In this document: piece by piece, positions 45,693 through 56,521 of the stretch | Numbering within the stretch: the first letter of the stretch is position 1 | How the letters are laid out: each line of letters begins with the position of its first letter | NCBI GenBank assembly: GCA_030248295.1 | Contig: JASANH010001724.1 | Coordinates: forward strand, 62,001 to 126,000 | Direction: 5' to 3' | Length of the DNA: 64,000 nt | Source of the DNA: Mesodorylaimus sp. YZB2_4 | Lineage: Eukaryota; Nematoda; Enoplea; Dorylaimida; Dorylaimidae | Made by a program: the position numbers and the translations under genes | The notes under the pieces: generated by a model | Told to the model about the DNA's origin: nothing | What the model saw: the letters and a program-made list of their open reading frames with translations, nothing else | Database searches by the model: none

Positions 45693-47084
45693 ATGGAAAA
45701 TCGATTATCTATTTTCTCCGAACGCACCACGCTTCACGGGTTTCGGGAGTTATGGGAAGCGAAGAACTGGATCCAAAAGATCTTTTGGATTGTGATTATG
45801 ATCGGATGTACCGCCATGCTGGGAGTGCATATCCAAAATCAATTATGTGAATTCTTGAACAGCCCAACAGTAACCAAGATCACAAGGCTGGGTGTGGACG
45901 AAAGATATACCTTTCCCACAGTATTTATTCACATTGGCAACTGGCATTGGATGGATGCATCAAAATTGAATCAATATAATATCAGCTATGAAGAAATTCA
46001 AATAGCCAAAAGCTACCTTTCTCAAAATTTATGGTACGACTCTAATTTTCCAGTCATTGAAGCCAAACTTCGTTTGAAAAAGAGACTTCAATCCTTGAAC
46101 ATATCTGGTATTGTCCCATTTTTCTCAAAAATCGGCTTGACATCATTCGACGGCGGGAAAAATCAAATACTGGTTCCAGGCAGCACGTTTGATGGAAGTA
46201 GCTCCTTCTCTCGCCTGGACACAGCTGAGGCAATAAAGATGGAATACTCAAAAACTTTCAAATACAATTTTACTTTCAATTTTTCTACTTTTGAAGAAAA
46301 TGCACGTGAAATTCATGACTATTTTAAACTTAATAAAAATGATATCGACATGATAAAAAATCCAAAAGTGTCTTTGGTGAATCCAGATACAGAGCAAGCA
46401 ATACATTTGAGACCAGGTTTTCATTACAGTATCAACGTTGACATCCGAGTCTATCGTCAGCTATACAAATGTAGGAAAGATGTCGACCACGATCCATTGT
46501 ATTTTCCAAAAGCATGCCCACTCAATTGCGAAATGAATATCAACCTATCCCGCAAAGTCATCAGCCCATGCTACCCCTTTGGACGAAATTACACTGTCTT
46601 CTTTGATCTGATTGACAGTTTTCGAGATGGCACACTGCCATTATGTCATTTGGGCATTTTTTCGAATCACACTGGTCAAATTGAAGGCATTGAATACGGG
46701 ACCCTCAGAAATCTCACGCAATCCGAAATCAAAGAAAGAGATGCGGAATTGGCTTTGTGCAAGCAAAAATGCCTGCCAAAATGCGAACAATGGTTCACTA
46801 CTTGGATATTGATAAGTGACAGTCGTCTGGTGGAGGATGAGAGCGATATATATATCAAATTTCCTGACATGGAAACATTGATTATCAATGAAGAGGTAGT
46901 ACATTACAAATGGCACGATTTGGTCAGCGATGTGGGAGGGTTGCTAGGCCTTTGGCTAGGGGCCAGCATGATGTCACTGTTTCAAGTTATCCATCTATGT
47001 TTCTGGTCGGAGAAGAAGGGGCGCAAAGATAAGGCTGCTGTTGAGAATCTTGACATGACTCAAATATCGGCCAATGCGTCGTAA
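45693..47084 (+). CDS. DEG/ENaC sodium channel, paralog 3 (canonical motifs)
   Basis: A 463-residue single-exon subunit starting at the ATG at 45693. The cytosolic N terminus keeps the His-Gly gating motif (TTLHGFRELWE). TM1 is IFWIVIMIGCTAMLGVHI (about 29-46). The extracellular domain has the post-TM1 FPTVFIHIGN block and paired cysteines near CPLNCEMN, CYPFGRN and CKQKCLPKCEQW. TM2 follows SDVGGLLGLWLGASMMSLFQ, with a G-A-S filter. The C-terminal tail is short and lacks the coiled coil of paralogs 1 and 2. It is shorter than many ENaCs because the finger region is reduced. The motif set suggests a working sodium channel in trimers; the gating stimulus is unknown. Confidence 0.92.
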   Translation: MENRLSIFSERTTLHGFRELWEAKNWIQKIFWIVIMIGCTAMLGVHIQNQLCEFLNSPTVTKITRLGVDERYTFPTVFIHIGNWHWMDASKLNQYNISYEEIQIAKSYLSQNLWYDSNFPVIEAKLRLKKRLQSLNISGIVPFFSKIGLTSFDGGKNQILVPGSTFDGSSSFSRLDTAEAIKMEYSKTFKYNFTFNFSTFEENAREIHDYFKLNKNDIDMIKNPKVSLVNPDTEQAIHLRPGFHYSINVDIRVYRQLYKCRKDVDHDPLYFPKACPLNCEMNINLSRKVISPCYPFGRNYTVFFDLIDSFRDGTLPLCHLGIFSNHTGQIEGIEYGTLRNLTQSEIKERDAELALCKQKCLPKCEQWFTTWILISDSRLVEDESDIYIKFPDMETLIINEEVVHYKWHDLVSDVGGLLGLWLGASMMSLFQVIHLCFWSEKKGRKDKAAVENLDMTQISANAS

Positions 47085-48941
47085 ATCGATTCTGATCAAT
47101 AATGATATCGATACTGTATCCATCTGTTCAATTTTCGATCAATTTAATGGATTCTGATCAATAGTGATAATGAAGCCAGTGTTTGATAAATAATTGATCG
47201 ATATGGCTGCGATTGAAATAAGTAAACGCGAGAGCATCCGGTATTTCCAATATTGTGGGACCCAAAACACGGTGCGAGTTTATGTCTTTTACTCCCATTC
47301 ATTGAATTACAGACAGCATGAGAAAAATTTGAATGAGATTTTAGCTTATTTTTGCAAGACCTGTTTTGTACAATCCGTTTCCTCACCCTTGATATGTTGC
47401 CTGCAATGAGTGTTTATGTTCCTGTTTTACCACATCGCCAAACCATATTTGTCCATACTTTTAAGCGACCATACATACCTAACACATTTTTGTTGATAAA
47501 ACTGGTGTCTGCTTTATGCATGTATATGGCTACTGCAAAGACGTCCTTTTTTATTTCTCCTCAGATGCCCACACATCTAAAACTACCACAGACAGAGTGT
47601 CTATTTTTGATATCTCACACTGCCAGTAAACATATTTGAGGCATAACCGTGAATAGCCAGTGTACATTTCACACATGACTTGGCCACGCTGTCTTGTTTT
47701 TGTGCATGAATAGTGCCAATGTGTGCGTTCTTCGCACAAACTTGCCAACTCTTGTTGTGCAAACAAAGAATGCCCTTGGCCATATAAGAATGATGGAGTA
47801 ACCGCGAATATGACTCGTCATCTCCCTCAACGAGGCCATCTTGAATAATCCACTTCGCCCACTCCCATTTTCATCCCACCTGCCGTCTGAAAAAGGATCC
47901 CCAGTAATTGATACGAACCCAATAATAGATTATTCTGTACAATTCATGAGTAAATAATACTGTCTGGCATTGACCAAATGGAAATAACCTGGGCTGGCCA
48001 ATTTTTCAAATTTCATCAAAAAGGTTCAAAACCCGAATAAAATAGGCTTCGATCATTTTAGTTTTCAGGCCACTGCATCACGTGTATTATACTCTTGAAA
48101 AGACAGGGTTATTGTAATGGAGTCCAACTCGCTGTCAGTTCAGTCCAGTCTCTGAGCAAAGCCGGCTGCACGTTTCGCTCAAGTGAGCGCCTAGTGTCAA
48201 ACTTTTGCCAAATTTCTAAAGAAATTGGAAGATTCCAGTTGGACAAAGAAAGAAACAAAATTGTGATTAATTATGTTTTACATGGTGTTATTCCAAGTGA
48301 TTTTAAGCCTCAAGGGTTATGTACTTGTTTATTACTTGAATTGCAAATGCGTGGGATATGGCCCCCTGGGGTACACGTTTAAAAGAAGGTGACAATAGGT
48401 TCTTGCTGAAAGTGCAATTATTATGGAGTAAAACCAGTTAAACTCGCCTTACTTGAAAAAGGAAGGGCCATATATTTGACGGAAATCCGCCAGAGCAAAG
48501 GCGGTTTGTGTTTGAATACCGTCGAAGCGGATTTTAGTGTTCTCGATTCAAGTGAATCGGGTGGCTGAGAATTAAAGTCGATACGGCCTGTAATTTATGT
48601 AGACTCCTGAGTGTCGCAGTGGAGCAAGGCAAACAGAATCGCGAGCCGCTCTAGTGCGATAGACATTTGCAATAGTTTGTCATCTTGTCATCTAAAACTT
48701 TCAAGAGCCGCTACCTAGTCTAAAAAAATTGCGAAACTAAAAATTCAACTTGATTTGAAGATAAAATCCAACTGCATGTCTAAAAATTTGCTTTTTCCTC
48801 AAGATCTCGAGTCTTTCATGGATTTCAATGATAGCGTATGTTTTTCAGACGACTTCTATCGTCCGGTGATCTACGGACCTTAGCAGCATCGATGAATTAT
48901 CTGGCTTCCAAGCAACACGGAAAAGATCACATTCGCAGGCC
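47085..48941. other. Intergenic, no supported gene
   Basis: Begins with the ATCAAT-word cluster (47085-47205). A 95-codon frame at 48095-48382 has no recognisable domain. The right end should contain the promoter and 5' UTR of the Patched-related gene. Confidence 0.35.
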
Positions 48942-51900
48942 ATGCTCCCAACATTAAGCCTCTCCAAGAAATTCTACAAGCTAGCCGAAGCTGAATGGGC
49001 GTCACCATTTTTTAGAAAATATGGCGAATTTATTGCACGATATCCTCGATGCCATATTGCATTTTCTATTGCCCTAACTCTGCTCTTATCTCTGGGAGCT
49101 CTGAGATTGACTGTAAAGGATGACCTCCGATTTATGTACACTCCACCAAACTCGCCTTCGTTCAAAGAATTTCAAATTCATAAAAATTTTCAACGTGCTC
49201 AAAATCTTTCTTATGCTTATGTTTCAATAACTGTGACTTCACCGAAGGGAAATTTATTAAGGAAAAATGTGGCAGATATTATTCTCAAGGCTAACGAATA
49301 TGTATTCAATGACTTGACCGTGACTAATTTTTTTAACGATTCACGCAAGCGAGTCATATTCGGGCAAGACTTATGCCCTCAATTGTCCTTATGTCCCGAC
49401 AGCAACGAGGTGGTGAAGGCATTTTTGCTAACTTACTTCGACTCCGAAGATGGATATGAAAATCAAAAAAATTTGAGTTCGAAAAATCAAATCGAAAATG
49501 GAGAGCCTAAAAATAAATTTACATATCCAGTAGCTACTCTTTATGGAATCAATGCATTCTTAGCATCACATTTTTTTGATGTGGAAAATACGTCGGATGG
49601 GAATATTATAAAAATTGGTTTGATACATTTGACATATTTTTATCCAGTTAGAAACGACGACGACCAAGAAACGATTTCTGATTTTGAATCAACTCTAGAA
49701 ACTTATTTCAGAAATTTGGAAGCAAACTATTCAAATGAAATACGATTTTATTTATTTAGTATGAAAAAGTTACAAGGCGAAGTTGCCGAGAATACATTCC
49801 GGACATTGCCCTACTTGCCGATCAGTGTCATCATTTTGGTTGCATACACACTTTGGACAACTATCACCTTATCGAATCCCGTTATCAGTAAGCCCATCGA
49901 GGGTCTGATGGGCGTATGCACAACTTTGTTGGCTGCACTTTCTGCCTATGGTTTGATGTTCGCTTTTGGGATACCATACAATAGTACAGTGGCGGTGGTA
50001 CCATTCTTGACCCTCGCCTTAGCCGTTGACGACACATACATTATGCTGGCTGCTTGGAGAGAGACCAGTCCGAGATTGAGTGCCGAGAAGCGTATGGGTG
50101 AGATGTTAAGCGAGTCGGGATGTGCCATCACAGTGGCTATGCTTACTGACGTCTTCGCCTTCGTGGTCGGATCATTCTCAAACACTCCCGCTATCGAGCA
50201 TTTCTGCTTGTTCATAGCTGCCGCTGTAGCGTTCGACTATCTTTATCAATTCACGTTTTTCAGCGCTTTTCTGGGTAAGTCAATTTTTGCAATCCAATAG
50301 TTCGATGCGAATCGACACTTTTGGGACCTGAGAGTGTAAAAAAAGTGCCTAAAACCGTCGCTTTGTAAGCTTATTTGACGCATCGCATCTAGCGTTGATG
50401 CAGTTTTGGAAAAAAAGATTCAGTTTCAGTTTCAGTTAAGTTAACTGAATCTCTGAATAGATTCAGTTTCAGTTACAGTTAACTGGATCTCAAACGATTC
50501 AGTTAACTAAATTAAACTGAATGATTCAGTTTTTCCTTTTAAAGCATTTCGCATCTAGATGTGAACACTTGACGACAACAATTCCCACTTTTCTTCAGTC
50601 AAATAACTGCTCTTCCGAATTCAAGACTTTAAACAGCTCACAAGGCGCAGTAAAAACCAAAGTCAGCGCCAGAGGGTCCTTTAAGAGCACAGCGATGCAC
50701 GACCATGTCTCAACAGTCCACCCACTAGCAAATCTGCACACAGACCAGGTACCTGAACCCTGTAACCGCTCTAATTCTAATGCCATAGCTCATGATTGTA
50801 ATTTCTTTTGGTCTTAAAGAAAGCTCTGCGCAAAATATTTAGCTCGTTTGGGCAACTACTCAGCAAAGGTCAGCGGCCGAAGTCCTGCTAATTTTTGGAA
50901 ACATTCTCGCTTCGTCGGGTCTTTTGTGCAAAACAATTCAAAACCAGAAGCCTGGAGGACGGAACCAAAGCTCAGACTGAACAGTGGGTTCAGACGAGCC
51001 CTGCGAGTGTCTCAACTTTCTGTCGCCTCGCAACACACGGATTTAAGAAACCCGCAAGATTTTAGGAGCTGACCGCAGCTGACCAGCTGGCCATTAGGGC
51101 CAAATATTTTCAGTAGAGCCTTCTTCCACACCAGGAACTCGGTAATTATCGAATAAGCATGTCAAGTTCAACTCACTGGTTGGCAAAGCTTTCTTAAGAT
51201 CAAGAAGATGTATCTTTAAAATGTTTGTAATAAAATGATTGAAATTGAAGAAACCCTTTTGTCTTATAGTGTACTGTAGGTGCTTTTATTTTATTTCAAT
51301 CATACCGGCTGCTTTTCAACTTGGACCTCGCCTAGCTTATAACTCCGTCACTCGGCGCTAGCCTGCAGGAAATGATGAAGCACTACAATATTCGTGAAGA
51401 TTTTGCAACATCTCTCCACATTTGGAGAGATGTTGCAAAATTCGACCAAAATTCAGATGGATCGATTTCTTTCACGATAACTAGCGTTTTAAGGACAACA
51501 AAATACACCTCCAACTCGCGATAAAGATGATTCCAACCAGCAATTCTTCTAGCTGCGTTTCGTTTCTCTTTGAGATCTGCGCGAACATCCGCAAACAGAT
51601 TACTAATTTTCAAAAGCTTACTAACTCGCAAACTGAATTTAACTGATTGTGAAAAGATTCAGTTACAGTTAAATTCAGTTTTGGCGAGAAGATTCAGTTT
51701 CAGTTTCAGTTAACAACGCTAATCGCATCAAACCGTACTTCGCATGCCAATGATTGCGTACGCAAGGTGCGGCATATATTTTGTCCCAACTTCAAACCAT
51801 TTTTTGCAAACAACCACGAGAAAAAAGCAAACAAAATTTGTCATCTTGAGATTACATGCAATCAATTTTATTCAAACTAGTCCCATCCATGACCATGCTG

Positions 51901-53766
51901 ATGGCGCACCCTCCGTACCCAGAGTACAGTAGATGAGAGTAGAATGAGTGCCTGTGCTGTAGAGGTACCAGAAAGAAGTTCGTATCCAAACAGGCTAGAG
52001 CGTACAAAATGTGCTGCTCTTTCGCAGCAAAATGCTCGTGTGATGTGCGAAAACAGAGAGCCCATATGTATTTTTTGAGAAACAGAGATTCGATCAGTTG
52101 TAACAAGCATAGCGCCACGCATGCAGTCACACAGTCAAGGCTTATCAGTCAGCTCCTGACTGCACGCGACCTTTACACATCCGGTAATCCTAATCGTAAA
52201 ATATTTTACGTCATTTTGCGTTTTATAGCCATTGCTGGTCGACGCGAAGAAGATGGCAAACATTGCATCCTGTTTTGGCTGCCAGCCGAAAATGCGCCTG
52301 CATGGCGCCCTCGTAAAATCGCGCCTGCTCCCACAAATCCAGAACCCGATTCATCACTTTCTTACAAATCGTCTGCTACTTCTTGCCAAAAATTGAAAAC
52401 TAAACATCGTTTCTTCGACAATTATATGGAAACTTTTCTAAAAAAACATTACGCCACAATTTTATTGAATGGAAAATTCAGGATTATAGCCTCCATCGTA
52501 TACCTATTTTATATTTGTATTGCTTTCTGGGGTTGCAATCGACTGGCTGTCAATTTGACCCCCAGCAAACTCTTGTTGGCTGGATCAGAACTGGATCGAT
52601 ATATCGATTTGGTGGAGAAGTACGTTTGGCCAGAAGCCCTGATCAGTCTTGTCTATGTTCAAAAAGCCCCTGATTTTAATGAAGAAACAGAACGGAATCA
52701 ATTTATGGAATTTGTAAAAACTTTGGAAAATACGCCCGTTTCCCTGGGCCCTCAATCAACTGCCTTGTGGTACAGGGACTACATGTCATTTTTGGATTAT
52801 TTGGATGTGGATTTAGAGCAGAAAAATGCGTTTTACGAGAACATACCCGCGTATTTGAAATTAAGTAATAAGCAAAAGTGGAAAAAATATTTGCATCTAA
52901 ACTATGTAACAGAAATCGATAATCGATCAAGCACTGATCGATTGCGTGTTCAAATTATAAGATCAGATGATCCTCAGATCGTTCTTTCACCTGATCACAG
53001 TCCAACAAATCACAGTCTACTCTCTACGAGAACTGAAAACTCGATTAAAACTTCAGCTCGCATTGATTCGTTTTTCTTCACGACTGCTTTTCGATTAGAA
53101 GGTTGGCCAGTATTATTAGATCTGGTACAAACTTGGCGTGATATTTGCCAGAACTACTCCCAATATCAAGCAGTGGTGTACGAAGATAATAATTTTTACG
53201 CCGATCAAATCGCGTCCTTGGCACCGAATGTGATCCAAGATACGGGCATTGCATTTTTCTGCATGATTGTAGCGGGAGCATTATTCATCCCGGATATCTT
53301 AATTCTATTTTGGGTCACTTGGAGTCTCTTCTCCATGAACTTGGGCGTAGTTGGTCTGTTGGCTCTGTGGGGATGCGACTTGGATCCGACTGCTGTCACT
53401 TCCATTCTGCTCAGTATCGGCCTGACTGTCGACTTCACCTTGCACGTGGCTTATCACTACCACAGGAGTCACATGACAAGGTTGAAGAAGGGGTGCAAAG
53501 AAGGCCAGGAAAGAGCGGAAAGAAAGAAAGTGTTGGAGGAGACGTTAGCAGTGGCTGGATGGCCCTTAGTGTTGGGTGGTCTGTCGACAACGCTGGCTGT
53601 GGTGGCATTGTTTTTTGTGTCATCTTATGTAATCTGTGTGTTTCTAAGGACTGTGCTCCTGGTCGTCTTGTTGGGTCTTTTACACGCTTTGGTTTATCTG
53701 CCTATGCTTTTAATTACGGTCTCCTTGGACCGGCCTAAACGAAAAATGGTAGCATGCGGGGCCTGA
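48942..53766 (+). CDS. Patched-related (PTR/PTCHD) RND permease, 2 exons
   Basis: Exons 48942-50274 and 52229-53766 join in phase (donor GTAAGT, acceptor TTTTATAG) to give 956 residues, the normal size. Family members are 12-TM transporters with a sterol-sensing domain, moving sterols or other lipids. Half 1 has TM1 (HIAFSIALTLLLSLGALRL), an extracellular loop with paired cysteines, and TM2-TM6 including LPYLPISVIILVAYTLW and the RND-type acidic motif LALAVDDTYIM. The junction rebuilds the conserved GRREEDGKHC segment. Half 2 repeats the plan: TM7 (IASIVYLFYICIAFWG), a long loop, then FIPDILILFWVTWSLFSMN and GLTVDFTLHVAYHYHRSHM with the second acidic motif. Both proton-relay aspartates are kept, so it is probably active. 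The 1.95-kb intron is full of repeats. Confidence 0.92.
50355..50395 (-). repeat. Short dispersed repeat shared with 36795-36840
   Basis: Around GTAAGCTTATTTGACGCATC; about 38 bases match the reverse complement of the other site with a few differences. Confidence 0.6.
50410..50530 (+). repeat. TTCAGTTTCAGTT word cluster, left copy
   Basis: GATTCAGTTTCAGTTTCAGT and GTTAACTGAATC words reiterate in both orientations. A second cluster of the same words lies at 51635-51715, so the two bracket about 1.1 kb of the permease intron. Confidence 0.75.
50640..50765 (+). repeat. Interspersed repeat family B, copy 2
   Basis: Matches 44285-44450 with substitutions (GGCGCAGTAAAAACC, CGCCAGAGGGTCCTTTAAG, CAGACCAGGTACCTG). 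Confidence 0.6.
50825..51130 (+). repeat. Repeat family A, diverged copy 4
   Basis: Carries GACCAGCTGGCCATTAGGG, AAATATTTTCAG and CTTCCACACCAGGAACTCGG, parallel to the family block at 1440-1500 and 39850-39905. Confidence 0.5.
51400..51441. repeat. Perfect hairpin in the permease intron
   Basis: 19-base arms (ATTTTGCAACATCTCTCCA and its exact reverse complement) around a 4-base CATT loop. Confidence 0.9.
51635..51715 (+). repeat. TTCAGTTTCAGTT word cluster, right copy
   Basis: GATTCAGTTACAGTTAAATTC and GATTCAGTTTCAGTTTCAG; partner of 50410-50530. Confidence 0.75.
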
Positions 53767-55059
53767 GTAGCGCTGTTATTGCTTTTGTGTATTTTGTGAG
53801 TCATTGGCATGTAAAAAGTGATGATCGCCTTGATCAGCATCAGGAGATACTCATAATCAGATTAAAAGAAGTTGTAGAGCAAGTACAGTATCTTGGCTGC
53901 ATATGATAGAGCTTTATCACGAAACATTTTGCGAAAGCAGCAATTTTCAAACACAAAGATAAGAAAACTTTTGAAACCTAAACAGAAAACACATCAACGC
54001 ATTGTTGCACTTTATTTTCTGATCACTAACAAAATTGACACGGATGGAAAGCGCGACGCCACGACTTATCGGGTTGAAGCGCCAAGTGTGCGGTGACATA
54101 CGCAGCTGACATTCACAGATTTGAAGCGATTGTACTGATCAGTTTACAGAACTACATGCGCAACATACTCTATGGCTACATTTACAAGGTACTGTGCTGG
54201 TCTCAAAAACACTCCAGGCAGGCCTAAGAAATCGAAAGGCGCATTTATAGTTGACAAAATTTCTACTCCTACCCCCAGGGTAGGAGTAATGGCCATATGT
54301 ATAGCTATTACTCGCACCCGAGATTTTGTCGACTATAAATGCTCCTTAAGCATCAACCCCCAACCTCCTGAAGCATGCTCCCAGCATAAAGGCCGACGGG
54401 TTTCTGCCCGCCTGGAGCATGTGTCGAGTGCCGGATACTATCTTGCCTCTGGGAAAGCATTATCATGGATGAATTCCAAGCAAACAGTATGATTCTATGC
54501 CTTGCGCTTGGCGGGAGAGTAAATGTGCAATGTATGCTCGTCTGAGAACTTTCAAATGCTTTGCACTGATTGTGAGATAACCGTACTTGCTCAGATGCTC
54601 AGTTCAAACAAGCACTGCCTTGCTCTTTGTTCTTCCCTTATTTTGTAACACATGCTCGAGTACCCATTGAGATGGAAATGGAGAAACTTGTTTTTTTTGC
54701 CACGTATTAACAACAAAAATAGCTGGAACGTATGTACTCGTATTTCACGCATTCTATGCGAGTCAAGTATGTGCGGCAAAACCTAATGACCTACTCGTAC
54801 ATAGAAAACCTCACACGCTGTCAGCCACAACCGCCTGTATAGAATACAGTATAACTATTCGGATCGTATGGATCCGGTTGAGTGCTGCAGCGGGTGGCGC
54901 TGGGCTGGTTGTTACTAAGAAGTGACAGTCTTGAGATGTGTTTCCCCGCACAGGCGAGGTACCACTACACGAGCTGAAATTACCATAAAACACTCGAGAG
55001 TTACATGCATACTACTGCAGATCACTGTACCTACAGTGGAATTTCTACGTCCTGACATT
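53767..55059. other. Intergenic, one foldback element, no gene seen
   Basis: Only the hairpin at 54241-54342 stands out. Open frames here have no recognised domain. Confidence 0.4.
54241..54342. repeat. 102-base imperfect foldback (pre-miRNA-sized hairpin)
   Basis: The outer arms GCATTTATAGTTGACAAAAT and ATTTTGTCGACTATAAATGC pair with one mismatch. The inner arms GGGTAGGAGTAATGGCCATA and TATAGCTATTACTCGCACCC pair imperfectly, and CTACTCCTACCC forms an extra side arm. It could be a small foldback transposon relic or a structured RNA. Confidence 0.6.
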
Positions 55060-56521
55060 TGAGGGTTTTCGATTCAATGCGTGATCTGGGGCCTGGTTCG
55101 GCGTCAGCCTCTCAAGCCGTGCATTGGCTAGTTCTATTCGCGGCCAGGTACATTATGAGGGAAATAATGCGCTTTAATCCTCGAGTGTGGACTGTGCTGT
55201 GATCTAGTTCCATATAAGATTTGAAACGACAGAGACAGCGAGCACACTGACGAAATCATCTCATGCTGGAGCACTCATATCCGTCTCGCTGTGCTGTGGC
55301 AATAAAGCCCCAGAACCAATTCTTCCGAGATGTCAAACTCTCAAACGCAGCTCGCAGCCAGAGAGCAACTTTATGTCGACCACGCCTCAACAATGCCAGA
55401 TTCAGACCAAATGTTCTTCGAGGCTCCAACTCAACTTATAAAATGATCAGATTGGAATAGAGAGAAGCTGACATCATGCATTCAGGCTATGCCTTACCAG
55501 ATGTTATCCTCGCTTGTGTGCGATCACTGCTGTCGACTAATGCAAACATGAATTCAGAAATAATCACTCAGTCAGACAAGCATGTAGTATTCATTTATTT
55601 TGGATTGATCGTGAGTCAGCGGGTCGACCCTCTACCCAGGGCTCAGTTATCGTTGTTTCTACTTCCGTTTCTTGGTTCAAAGACTTCACCTAAACTTAGC
55701 ATCGGTATTATTATGATGACCAACTGATCTGCTTTGAAAGCAAGAAGAAAACTTTGAGTATGATTGTATTTCTCAGTCAGATACACAAATTTCTTATACG
55801 CTCACGACACTTGATTTATCTCAAACTTTGCAATCACTTCAAATCATTCTGATCACTTCAAACTTTGCAATCTTTCTTGCACCAGGTCAGCTGCTTGGGG
55901 TTGCAAGAAGTGCATCCATTCAAAGAATTGCATGCCAACGCGTGCTGAAATGTCAGTAGGCCCAATAAGACCAAGAATATGACCAATAGTGCCGTTGATA
56001 ATCGCATGACGTCGAGTAATAGTAAACTTGGAGTTGCTTGTTCCAAAATACATAATTTTGCACTCTGAAGTTGCTCTGACATAAGTAAATGAAGTGTTGT
56101 GACTACATGGAACCGAATCAGCCTCTGGCTTATAAACATACTGTAGGAATGCAAAGCACGCATGGAATACGCATAATAAATCACAGGCAAGCTAAGCTTA
56201 CTCGCTCGGACTCCTAATGACTTTTTCTTTGGTGCAGGCAGAATTACGCAGTGACTGCCATTTACCCGTTCGCTGATGCTCCTGCCTGACAGTCAACCAG
56301 CCAGGACTGCCAGGTCAGGAGGTGCCAGGTGCCAGGGTTAGACTGCCAGGATAACTAGATGTGAATGTCATGAAAGAATTGGAGCACTCAAAAAGAGCTA
56401 AAAAGAAGAATGAAGCATAAGTATTAAAAAAATGCATAAAATGTCGTCTTACAAGCACACAGGTGTCTCTTTCTTTTCAAATATGGCTCAGAAAACAACC
56501 AGTTTTACCGAAAAACATTCC
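55060..56521 (+). repeat. Large inverted repeat, left arm
   Basis: Reverse-complementary to 60534-62290 over its whole length. Identity is about 98 percent in the stretch around 55450-56035 and lower (roughly 88 percent) in 56040-56200. The arm lacks about 290 bases present in the right arm. It contains the left copy of the secreted peptide gene and, at its inner end, sequence matching the 3' flank of the GalNAc-transferase gene. Confidence 0.9.
55858..56007 (-). CDS. Secreted cysteine-rich peptide, left copy (49 aa)
   Basis: A 49-codon frame, ATG at 56007 to TGA at 55858. Residues 1-25 are a textbook signal peptide: MRLS, a leucine/valine core ALLVIFLVLLGLLTF, and an HALA end before the first cysteine. 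The mature chain of about 24 residues has five cysteines: CNSLNGC, TSC, then WCKKDC near the basic end. The right arm holds the same gene differing at 3 of 150 bases and two residues. The frame also continues upstream (through a SLLLLDV segment to about 56190), so a longer precursor or upstream exon is possible. It looks like a venom-, defence- or signalling-type secreted peptide, but no family is recognised; five cysteines suggest one free thiol or a dimer. Confidence 0.6.
   Translation of the reverse strand: MRLSTALLVIFLVLLGLLTFQHALACNSLNGCTSCNPKQLTWCKKDCKV

Noticed and set aside
55476-55727. 83-codon frame in the left arm with a partner at 61644-61862
   Set aside because: Open in both arms but without a recognisable domain. 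High arm identity alone explains the shared frame, and the right copy stops earlier. Left unannotated.
55853-56053. 65-codon frame overlapping the left peptide gene, also open in the right arm (61222-61485)
   Set aside because: It is a shifted frame of the peptide gene with no signal or domain. The three base differences between arms fit the 49-codon frame as well, and only that frame has a signal peptide and ordered cysteines.
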